This document shows, in pieces, positions 12,427 to 23,200 of a stretch of 64,000 nt of DNA. How positions within the stretch are numbered: position 1 is the first letter of the stretch; each line of letters begins with the position of its first letter. Both the position numbers and the translations under genes were made by a program. This DNA comes from Rugalucina vietnamica (Eukaryota > Mollusca > Bivalvia > Lucinida > Lucinidae), in assembly GCA_964017185.1 (NCBI GenBank), contig OZ024883.1, positions 44,880,395 to 44,944,394 of the forward strand. Reading direction: 5' to 3'. Under the pieces are notes generated by a model, which saw nothing but the letters and a program-made list of their open reading frames with translations, did not search any database and was not told where the DNA came from.

Positions 12427-13489
12427 ATGGTTTGAATCTAGCAGCTGTCTGACAATGGCAGATCACTGAAGTGACAAACACATTTATTTCACAATCATAA
12501 CAGGTTCTAATAGGTACTAAATTGTTACCCACTTACCTTAGGGGAGCTAACTCTACTCAGTCTACTGATTTGGTGACACCATCAGAAAATGGCATATCAA
12601 ACTTGACAACTCACTTCTCGTTCTCTTCATTGGTTCATGCAGTTAAGTCGAAGTAAAATTCAAGGACTTTTCAAGGACATTACTTGATATTTTCAAGGAC
12701 CAATTCATGAATAATACAGTCACATTCAAGAATTCTAGAAGTTATTCACACTACTACTTGTAGCTAAAACATATTTCATTGTTTTATGTTATTATACATA
12801 TAATATTCTCTATATTTTAGGATAATGTAATTACCGGTAGCATGAATGCCAGTCTTCCATCCCCTCCTCTACCGGTAAATACAGACAGAGACTGACATTA
12901 CTATCAGACCATTTCTTTAGTTACATTTACTAAGACAGTTTTACATTTTTTTATTTAACATACAATGTTAGAGATGCGATATTTTTCGCTTATTTTGGAA
13001 ATGCTGAGCGCCAAGCATGGCAGCCACTCTAACCTTTTTTAACTGATCTGCCATTGCTTCAAACATGCAGTTCTTCTAGTAAATATACCTTTGACTTTTA
13101 GAATGATTTTAATATCTTAAATATAAGAAATATGAATTACTTACTAACCCATATCTGCTCAAATTCTAGTAAGGAACAATTAGAAAAGATGTGATTCGTG
13201 ATTTCAGCAATGATAGTTTTGACTGGAAGACTATTTTTTTTTTTTTTTTTTTTGCTGTTCTTTTTGTTTAAACATTAATTTTATTCAACAGGCGGCTGTT
13301 GTTATCTTGTGGTTATATGATGACAATAAGGTTATTCTTGTAAGCGGCATTCTGTATGTTTCAAAGGTGTGCACATTAATGAACACATTAAAGTCAATTG
13401 ATGTTCCACATGCATGTGACAGTAAAAAAACAAGTTTAAGGCTACACTTGCAACCAGAATTGAATAAACAAGTAGCCCAAGGGCAACAA
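12427..13489. other. No recognised gene; contains a poly(T) run
   Basis: The only structure seen is a T run at about 13232-13253. Short frames on both strands at 13285-13585 overlap each other and neither looks coding. Confidence 0.6.
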
Positions 13490-14695
13490 TCGCTCACCTG
13501 CGAGTCAACAAGTACAGTCACTGGACAAAGTAATTGGGGTTTTTACCATAATTATATAGGTATGGTGGCCATCTTGGTCACGTGACCTTGAAACCCTACT
13601 TAATCAGCAGAAGAGCTCTTGTCTGGATTGTGTATCCTCTTTTCTGCCATTTTGGTTCACTTGAAAAAATCATCTAACAAGGTCAGGGTCCTATAATGAC
13701 CCCCGGGGTGGGGCCATATTTGACCCCAGGGGGCAAGATTGGCAGGATTTATGTAGAGCTCCACATGACAATGTTGTATATCAAATATACAAGCTTTGTG
13801 TCATGCTGTTGCAGAGAAGATTTTTTCATATGTTTCCATTATAAGCCTATGGTAGATAATGACATGCCTGGGGCATGGCCTGTATGGACCCCAAGGGCAC
13901 CATTGGCAGCATTTATAAAGGAGAGTTTATACATTGGTCCACACAACATATGAAAGCTCTGGGCCATATGGTTTCAGAGAAGATTTTTTTATGTTTTTCC
14001 CATGACGCCCCCGGGGTGGGGCCTGCATGGACCCCAGGGGCATGGTTGGCAGGATTTGTAGCAGGATTTATAAAGAGGACCACTTTACATTGCTACACAC
14101 AAAATATGAAAGCTTTGGGCCTTGTGTTTCGGAAAAGAGGATTTTTAAAAAAATTTCCCATGATGCCCCCGGGGCGGGGCCCGTATGGACCCCAGGGGCA
14201 CGGTTGGCAGGATTTATAAAGAGGACCACTATACATTGCTACAAACAAAATATGAAAGCTCTGGGCCTTGTGGTTTCGGAGAAGAATTTTTTATGTTTTA
14301 CCCAGGACGTTCACTTTGCCGTAATACAGGTCAAGGTCATCACATGGTCATGATTTATACACATATATTGTAGTGCTTAATGCCAAGTTTTGTTGAAATC
14401 GGTCCGCCGGTTCTTGAGAAGATATTTGAATGGTTTTTGCCATATATGGGCATGGCAGCCATCTTGGACATGTGACCTAGATTATTCATATATGTGTTGA
14501 TTCCCCTTCCTATCTATCTTCTGATACTGAGTCGATCAATTTCTGATCATCACCTCATCCTATAGATGCTTCATATAAAATTTGGCTTTGATTAGCCCAG
14601 ATCTTTGAAAATGGATTCACAGACATCGGCTTGAGTACCATCCTATAAGCTCCCATGAGCCGGACCCATGAGCCTTTGGCTCAGGTGAGCTAAAA
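13490..14695. mobile_element. GCTCACCTGAG-family element with a different, roughly 150-bp internal array
   Basis: The ends are GCTCACCTGCGAGTC (left) and GGCTCAGGTGAGCTAAAA (right). The core has four units of about 150 bp around CCCCCGGGGTGGGGCC..ATGGACCCCAGGGGCA and TATAAAGAGGACCAC (near 13698, 13860, 14005, 14163). The right part reverts to the sequence found at 3.2 and 57 kb (CAGGTCAAGGTCATC, CATGGCAGCCATCTTGG). Confidence 0.85.
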
Positions 14696-14989
14696 ACTCA
14701 GGATTGAAGGAAAACTAGAAGACAATATGAAGGTTTTTTTGAGATTTAATCTCCTTTTTTATAGTTTTGATCAATTGAAGATGGCCTATTCAGAAGATTT
14801 ATATGAGTGAATAATAAACTTACAAAACATTTCAACTTTACGCCTCTAACAGTGTACAAAAACTCCTATAAACATACAAGCATAGACAAATACAGTGCTT
14901 ACAATGTACAATGACTTTGGCAAACATTGGTGTTCTATGTTCATAACTTAAACAACAAAGGAAAAAACAGTCTCCTAGGAATCATCTTT

Positions 14990-15455
14990 CAAATCATTAC
15001 GAAAACATGCCCATGCAATATACAGAGATTTTTCGAGTTGTAAAAAATGAAAATTTTCAGTTGATAAATGTTGATATTTTTTTTATTTTTGCTCAAAACA
15101 TAGATTGTGGGTACACGTTAGAACCGCCTCGCTGAGGCGGTTCTAACGAGTACCCACAATCTATGTTTTGGAGCAAAAATAAGAAAAATAGGTATACCCC
15201 TGCATACCCTAGTTTTGCTATATAAAAATGGGGTTTAAGGGTGTATACATTTTTCAGTAGATAAATGTTGATATTTTTCTTATTTTTGCTCAAAACATAG
15301 ATTGTGGGTACACGTTAGAACCACCTCAGCGAGGCGATTCTAACGAGTACCCACAATCTATGTTTTGGAGCAAAAATAAGAAAAATAGGTATACCCCTGC
15401 ATACCCTAGTTTTGCTATATAAAAGTGGGGTTTAAGGGTGTATACATTACACGTA
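14990..15455. mobile_element. GTATACCCC-ended element, internally duplicated, with two perfect palindromes
   Basis: The palindrome centred near 15132 (CAAAACATAGATTGTGGGTA .. TACCCACAATCTATGTTTTG) is repeated near 15326. The repeating block, including GGTATACCCCTGCATACCC and GGGTTTAAGGGTGTATACA, has a spacing of about 185 bp. The right end is GGTGTATACATTACACGTAC. Confidence 0.85.
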
Positions 15456-16964
15456 CATGTACATGTTTTCCTGATGGTAACAAGAGGGGAAACAGAATGG
15501 CAGTTAATCTAAGAGACAGTCCAAACTATTCATTATGCTGTTAGCCATTATTTAAATGTTCAAAAATTCAGGAGGGGGCTATTTTGTAAGCTGAACATTT
15601 ATTCAAATATCACATATTTGTTTGTATTCTTGATTTATTGTAAATAAAGTTTGATCCTGCTAGTTGAGGTCTGCGTTGATGTTTTTGTAAACATTAGGGG
15701 AGGGATATCTACCTCCCTTAGACATTTTTGAGAGTCCAGTGTCACATGATGATGATGAAGCACAAGTCATGAAGCCTGTTTGAAACAGTAAAATCTGCAA
15801 ATGCATGATTACTAGTTGAGTCAGACATTATTTTTCTCCCCTTCTTCAATCTATAAAAGAAACTGTGCATTCAAAAATATTCTTACATAAATACAGAGTA
15901 TCATCATGAAATCAACTGCTTTAAAACTACACCAAAGAATGTACATTCTGATCAAACTCTTTCTTGTTCACTGCTTTGGTATAGACCAAGGGAGATAAGA
16001 GTGACAACATGTTGTGATAAGTGGAATGAAGTGCATTATTGTAAACGTAGGTTCAATACTCCACACAAGTCTGTTATTATAGATGTATGCTTAGTGCATA
16101 TTATTAATAATATGGTCTGTCAGGAATGCTCCATATCATCACTTAGCTCCCTTTGGCTGTAGTAAATGTATCACACCTTGTGTGTATACAGTGTACATGT
16201 ATTTGCAGTTTCAAGAATCTTACTAAGAGTACTTGGTTTGGATTTGACCTATATGACAATTCCATAGACAGGTTTTCCCAAGATGAAACCACAGATTAAA
16301 TGCCCATAAAATCATTTTGTATACATATTGATTTGTGCTTTATAATTATATTGAGACCAGATCATTCTTCTTTTTTCAATAAAAGCGTGATACTCCATGA
16401 AACAGAAGATTCAATGATACAATAAAATTAAATGAATTACTACTTTTATACAAAACATGTTTGAAGTACAAAAACATAAAATCAAACAAAGTACAAAGGA
16501 AGCACATAACTAAATAGGAATGGGAAAATAGGATAAAATACAGTGGAACAGGTCAGGGGGTTAATGAATGATAATTGTCACTGATACCATGATTTTAATG
16601 GTTTCTCAGAATAATCATAGGAGCTGGTCTTTGAAGTTTCAAACACTGACAGTCAGAGAAAATAGAAATAAACACATTTGTAATTTAACAGCTAAAATAA
16701 AGGACAATGTCCAACATGAATGAGACTAGCAAAGAAGGTAACTAGACACTTATATTTATCTTGAAGAAATGGACCTTTATCACCCAATAACCTCCTGACC
16801 TGTTCCATTGATTAAATAAAACAATATTATGACTAGATAGGAGTTAGTTGTCAGAAAACTGCCAGGCTTGGGACAAATGTACGGAAAAATCAAAATTACA
16901 AAACTTTGATACCAATGATCTCATTCTGGAGCTGCAATCACCCTTAACAAACACATTACCGCAT
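15456..16964. other. No recognised feature
   Basis: This is an AT-rich stretch with no convincing exon or repeat. Confidence 0.6.
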
Positions 16965-17310
16965 TTGTTCTAATAAGCACACATGCCCCAATAAGCGCAC
17001 ACCCTGGTCGTTTCTGAAAAACATATGCATAAGCCCACAGTGTTCGACCAGCATATTGGCATTTTACATCAATTTTACATATAAATACCATTTAAACCTT
17101 GTTAAAATTTAACCACAAATTTAACCACATATCCTCAAACACTATTTTGCATCAATTAGAACACATGAATTGCATCATCACTGACATTTCTGACATCATT
17201 ATTTTGGTACTTTTTGCTGTTTTCGTTCGTAGTGTGCACTAATTAGAACGATATTTTCTTAGCTTTAAGTTATTTTGAAAAGTTAATAGCACTGTGCGCT
17301 AATTAGAACC
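16965..17310. mobile_element. Element with repeated GTTCTAATNAGCNCAC ends
   Basis: The left end TTGTTCTAATAAGCACAC is inverted relative to GTGCGCTAATTAGAAC at 17294-17309. Additional inverted copies lie inside (GTGCACTAATTAGAAC near 17235, AATTAGAACACATG near 17155). A related fragment (TTGTTCTATTTAGCACAC) is near 30990. Confidence 0.65.
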
Positions 17311-17980
17311 AATAAGGTAGCTTCATAGCAGTACACATGCTTTAAAATGCTAGAAGCATGGTACCACAGCTGGATCTGATCAGAAGGTTCCTTAGTAAAC
17401 GATACTAACTTGTTCATTCTGGATAATAATGCAATATTCCAGACCAACACCTTCAAATATAGGCATATCATACAATGTATCATTACAGGATTAACATGCC
17501 ATCTTCAGATGAATTATGTTTCTACAAATAACACATGTTTCCTTTAAACGTAATAGTTTTTGGAGTTACAATGTTTACAATCTTGGATTTCAATAGATGA
17601 ACCAGTTCTTCTAATCAATTTTTTGGCCAACGGTAGATTTTTGCTATCAGACAGTACTGTAAAACAGTGTAGAACAACTGAAATTACCCTTTTGTTCTAG
17701 ACAGGTGATTACAGCAAATATATCTAGGTATTTCAGAAAATTACACTAATTTGATATCATGTAGACATAAATACTGAGGGTTTAAACTGGAATATAACTG
17801 AGTAACGAATGTGCAGATAAATAAATCTCATAAATCTATCGAGGGAACAAAAACCTTTGACAAATCTTTTAACCCAAGATGAACCTCTGAATTACTAGTT
17901 TCTTACTCTTTTTTTTAACTTAAAGGGTAATTAAGTTGATGTATACTGAAGTTCATATAAAAGATACAATTATAATTTCA
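17311..17980. other. No recognised feature
   Basis: No convincing exon, RNA gene or repeat is seen here. Confidence 0.55.
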
Positions 17981-17983
17981 AAT

Positions 17984-18205
17984 GAGCCGTCGCATCAGAA
18001 AAACCAACAATCTGCATATGCAAAAACAAGGGTGCAAACCAGCTTCATGGTAACTGCCAAGCTGATCAGCACCTTTGCTTTTGCTATATGGTTAGTACAA
18101 TCCCTCGAAACTTCAAGCTTCTAGCCTTCTTCTGTGACTGTAAAGGCAGGTTTGTGTCGGGCCTGCTCGGAAACCAAGATTGTTGGTTTTCTCATGTTGG
18201 GGCTC
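17984..18205 (-). mobile_element. Hairpin MITE copy 6
   Basis: The ends are GAGCCGTCGCATCAG and TTGGGGCTC, in reverse orientation, with the hairpin half-decayed (AGCTTCATGGTAACTGCCAAG). Flanks are aaat and attt, not a matching duplication. Confidence 0.85.
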
Positions 18206-19325
18206 ATTTTACTTTGCACTGTTTTGTGACATTCTATAAACAATCATTATGTTTGTACAAAATTTAAAATCAGCAATTTCTGTAGCTATAACTTACAAAA
18301 CATTATAAAACTGCAAGACACTTTCATAATATTATTGCACTAAGTATTAACAAACCATACCATTCACTAAATGGGAATACATGTATGAACAAAGATGCTT
18401 TTTTCAGCTATATACAAAGAATGTACACTAAATGCATTTTAAATGCTTGAGAAGGCAAGCTTTCATGATTTCTTTTCCACAAAACACACTATATAACCTG
18501 ATCCACATTTTGATTCATGTTCCCATAGTTTTTGCAGATGCAAAGATAAACAAATAAGCAGAAGCATATCTTACAACAATACTTCTCATTGGTCAATCTC
18601 AAATGGTAATGAATCAAAGCTTGACACTGATTGGTCAATATGTATTGGCAAGTCAGGGACAGACTAATAATATCAGCCGTAACATACACATCTTACCTAG
18701 TCTAAGATACAAGATCCCTGATTGGTCGAAATACTAAAGGCTACGAAACTGAGCATACAGCTCTACATAGTATATGTGAACGAAAATTGAGCACAAAACA
18801 ACAGAAATTTGGCATTTCTCTGAAATATATCCTCCTTATTAAGCTGTCAATATCACTTCTAGACTGTTTAATGTTCAGTCTCCCTAACTTGAGACTGTCA
18901 TATCTTCTGTCACTGTGGCCATCTTTTCACTGGAAAAGGCTTAATGTTTTTCACTGTCAAATTCACAATTTTAAATTTCCATGTCATTAGTATATTGCTA
19001 TTTCCAGTGTGTATAAAGATCTTATTGCTCTACATTTCTGTATATATATATTATGCAATGAAATCAGCTGTTTTGGTATATTATCTTAAACAAATAAACA
19101 GATTCATTTATGTTAAGAAAAGAAAGCCACTTTGTCAGTTTTGTTACATTTAAGCTTGATCTTTCTCATTTTGATATTGTTGTATAGTTCAGTTCTTTCT
19201 ATCGCTGTTCAAGGTAATTTTGATCATCACAGTACACTGAGACTGGTACTACAGTAGGCAGACTCTTTATACATTTCCATCAAACTTGTCAACATGTACA
19301 CACACGTCTACAAGAATGCCACAAT
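18206..19325. other. No recognised gene; three GATTGGTC motifs
   Basis: Three inverted CCAAT-type motifs occur at about 18588 (CTCATTGGTCAATC), 18628 (CTGATTGGTCAATA) and 18719 (CTGATTGGTCGAAA). The rest is AT-rich DNA downstream of the kinase gene. Confidence 0.5.
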
Positions 19326-19554
19326 GCGAGAAAACGGTCTTCGGGGTTTCTGACCAGGTCTGACACAAACTGGCCTGTGCAGTCATTGAAGAGGGCTGGA
19401 CGCTTGAAATTTTGGATTAAAGAGGAGGAATTGTACTATCCGAGTAGTGAAAACAAAGGCACTGATCAGCAGCTGTGAAGTTACTGCACAGTTGATTTGA
19501 TCTGCGCCTTTGTTTTTGCATAGGCAAAAATCTGGTTTTCTCATGATGTGGCTC
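19326..19554 (+). mobile_element. Hairpin MITE copy 7, CGAGAAAACGGTC subtype
   Basis: The copy starts GCGAGAAAACGGTCTTCGGG, carries the CTGATCAGC hairpin region, and ends GATGTGGCTC. It lies downstream of the kinase-gene stop. Confidence 0.85.
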
Positions 19555-19571
19555 ATGTAAGAACTTGGGTT

Positions 19572-19727
19572 ACCAAATTTTTCCTCTATATTTCAAATTT
19601 GTGAGAAAGTCCAAATTTGTCCTCTATATTTCATATTTGTGAGAAAGTACAAATTTTTCCTCTATATTTCATATTTGTGAGAAAGTACAAATTTTTCCTC
19701 TATATTTCATATTTGTGAGAAAGTACA
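19572..19727. repeat. 38-bp tandem repeat, about 4 copies
   Basis: Units made of GTGAGAAAGTACAAATTTTT and CCTCTATATTTCATATTT begin at 19601, 19639, 19677 and 19715. They lie downstream of the kinase-gene stop codon and may fall in the 3' UTR. Confidence 0.93.
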
Positions 19728-20155
19728 ACTATACCTTATGCAAGACTGCAAATACCCTGATCTCTAAAGTATGTAACAAACTCCACGTCTCCGTAAAGGA
19801 AACTTCATAAATGCACTGCTTAATAAATAATCTTCATGCATATCGCGAGAGGGTCCTTCAATATCAGGCACATAGATCTTCATCTGTTGAAACATTGCCA
19901 TAACATTCTTCACACTTTAGAGTCTGATTAGCTCTTTGGCTGGCAGATATAGCAAATGTAACAGAGTTACCCACAATTCTTATAGCACGGTGTTCTTTGT
20001 TATTGTAACTAATTATTCCCTTTTCTGTATAAAGATACTCCTTAATACTGTAACAATGTGTACCCAACTGTTGTAACAGAATTTCTGTATCAAGGTGTTG
20101 CAATTTTCAACGTAGGTTATGTAATGATGTACCGATGAGAGATAGCAGTGTGACA

Positions 20156-20239
20156 TCACCAGTTGGCAAGACCAGGTCGACTCAGAGTCATGAAGTAGAT
20201 CTGACAGGACGAGCCCGACCGCATCGACGAGAAAAACAC
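20156..20239 (-). CDS. MAP4K4: Kinase gene, terminal coding exon (end of CNH domain, stop)
   Basis: The 84-nt exon encodes 27 residues and a TGA stop (20156-20158), reading [19 protein letters not shown] and ending LANW. Vertebrate TNIK/MAP4K4 proteins end with an equivalent stretch starting VFFASVRSGG, at the same exon boundary after ERNDK. The acceptor is TTGCAG at 20240. The exon begins in phase 0. Confidence 0.95.
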   Translation of the reverse strand: MFFSSMRSGSSCQIYFMTLSRPGLANW

Positions 20240-23200
20240 CTGCAATAAATATGGATGCCAACATTTTTATTTTTGTATTTATTTTCCTTTTCCTTTTCTT
20301 AAGTGAGTTTAATAAATTTCATATGAATTTACCATGAGTGCAAGATCGGATTTATCATATGGCTTTTCTTCATATTTTCAACGAAAATTAGCATTGTTTC
20401 TGATGTTGTCAAAGTAACAAATTCCTGCAAAAAAGTGGTCATAACACATTTATTACACAATGGTATCCACTGGATAACAGCAAAGTCAGATGATAATTTG
20501 GTTTAACAACTGTTCAGATGGCTACTTTTGATAGGATAATCAAGAATGATTTTTTTCCGTCCTTATCTTTCCTGTTTGGTATCTAGGTTGGAATTTTAAA
20601 TTAATCTGTGTCCAGACCTGGACATCCTATTCTTACTTTTATAGAAGCATACATCCTAAACAATATCTGTGCATTAACTCAAATAAGCCTGGCATCCTTT
20701 TTGTTGGACACAGACAATCAGTATAGCCCCAGATGTGACACTGCAGAACGTGGCATCCTTTCTAAGGCTATTCTGTTTGCTTAGAGAAAATTCACCAAAA
20801 AATGGAATAAAAAAATAAACTCATTTCTGATGTCCCTCAAAATGAAATTGTACTCTTCCAAATCAGCCGCATCATGAGACAACCAGATTTCTGCATATGT
20901 GAAAACAAAGGCACAGATCAGCTTCGCAGTAACTGCGAAGGTGATCAGCGCCTTTGTTTTCAATACACGGATAGTGCAATTCATCTACTTTCTAAATCCA
21001 GGGTTTCCAGCCTCTAGCCATCTTCTGTGCTTGTACAGCCCAGTTTGTTTCAGACCTAGTCGGAAACCACGAAGACCGGTTTTCTCGGGTCGTGACTTGT
21101 ATATGGGTTAAGACAGAACATTCGTATTATTACCTTGTCGTTTCTTTCACAGAGGAACTTTAATTTCTGAGCTTTCTTGTGCATGAACACACCATCTAGA
21201 TGACCTGTGTCAGCTGCTCGGATTTCTATTGCTTTGTTACCCCAACCCATGATCTGTCCTGTACCTATATACGCTGTAGAATATAACATCACAAATAACT
21301 AGAATTGTCAGAGGATCTGACTATAGCCCCGCTTCTGAGCTTTTTTCCAGTGTAAGAAAAACAATGACAGGTAACAATCCCAAGCTAGATCTTGTTAATG
21401 TTGATGCACGTAAAAAAAGAATGGTAAGATTCTGTCAATTCATTCTCAAAATATTGAGCGGAAACAAAATTCTGACGTCAATCAAGGGCCGTAACGCCCT
21501 CAAAATTTATCGAAAAATAACAGGCAACAATCCCAAGCTAGATATTGTCAATGTTGATGTGCATACAAAATTTGGTCAGATTTTGTTAATTCGTTCACAA
21601 GATATTGTGCGGAAAAGAAATTCTGACGTCAATCAAGGGCCGTAACTCCGTCAAAATTTTGCGAAAAATGACGGGCAATAGTCCCAAGCTAGATCATGTC
21701 AATGTTGATGTGCATACAAAATTTGGTCAGATTTTGTCAATTCATTCTCCAGATATTGAGCTGAATCAAAATTCTGACTTCAATCAAGGGCCGTAACTCC
21801 GTCAAAATTTTGCGAAAAATGACAGGCAACAATCCCAAGCTAGATCTTGTCAATGTTGATGTGCATACCAAATTTGGTCTGATTCTGTCAATTCGTTCTC
21901 AAGATATTGAGCGGAAACGAAATTCTGACGTCAGTCAAGGGCCGTAACTCAATCAATTTTTTGCAAAATATGACCGGCAACTATCCCAAGCTAGATCTTG
22001 TCGCTGTTGATGTGCATACAAAATTTGGTCAGATTCTGTCCAGCCATTCTCAAGATATTGAGCGGAAACTAAATTCTGATGTCAATCAAGGGCCGTAACT
22101 CAAAATTTTGCGAAAAATGACGGGCAACAAACCCAAGCTAGATCTTGTCAATGTTGATGTGCATACAAAATTTGGTCAGATTCTGTCCATTCGTTCTCAA
22201 GATATTGAGCGGCAATGAAATTCTGACGTTAATCAAGGGCCATAACTCCGTCAAAATTTTGCGAAAAATGACGGGCAACAATCCCAAGCTAGATCTTGTC
22301 AACATTGATGTGCATATAAAATTTAGTCAGATTCTGTCAATTCGTTCTCAAGATAATGAGCGAAAACCAAATTCTTACGTAAATCAAGGGCCATAACTCC
22401 ATCACAATTTTGCAAAAAATGACGGGTTACAATCCCAAGCTAGGTCTTGTCAATGTTAATGTGTATGCAAAACTTGGTCAGATTCTGTCAAGGCATTCTC
22501 AAGATAATGAACGGAAACAAAATGTCGGAAGGACGGAAGGACGGAATAACAGAATTACAGAATAACGGAACTACGGAAGGACAGGGTGAATCCAGTATAG
22601 CCCCCACTTTTTCAAAGCGGGGCTATAATAACGGGTAACAATCCCAAGCTAGACATTGTCAATGTTGATGTGCATACAAAATTTGGTCAGATTTTGTCCA
22701 TTCGTTCACAAGATATTGAGCGGAAACGAAATTCTGACGTCAATCAAGGGCCGTAACTCCGTCAAAATTTTGCGAAAAATGACAGGCAACAATCCCAAGC
22801 TAGATCTTGTCAATGTTGATGTGCATACAAAATTTGGTCAGATTCTGTCAATACGTTCTCAAGATATTGAGCGAAAACGAAATTCTGACGTCAATCAAGG
22901 GCCATAACTCCGTCAAAATTTTGCGAAAAATGAAGGGCAACAGTCCCAAGCTAGATCATGTCAATGTTGATGTGCATACAAAATTTGGTCAGATTTTGTC
23001 AATTCATTCTCCAGATATTGAGCGGAATCAAAATTCTGACGTCTATCAAGGGCCGTAACTCCGTCAAAATTTTGCGAAAAATGACAGGCAACAATCCCAA
23101 GCTAGATCTTGTCAATGTTGATGTGCATACAAAATTTGGTCAGATTCTGTCAATACGTTCTCAAGATATTGAGCGAAAACGAAATTCTGACGTCAATCAA

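Noticed and set aside
13696..14373. Overlapping plus-strand frames at 13.7-14.4 kb with Gly/Pro/Trp-rich products
   Set aside because: They read through the roughly 150-bp GC-rich units of a mobile element in several frames at once, with no splice signals.
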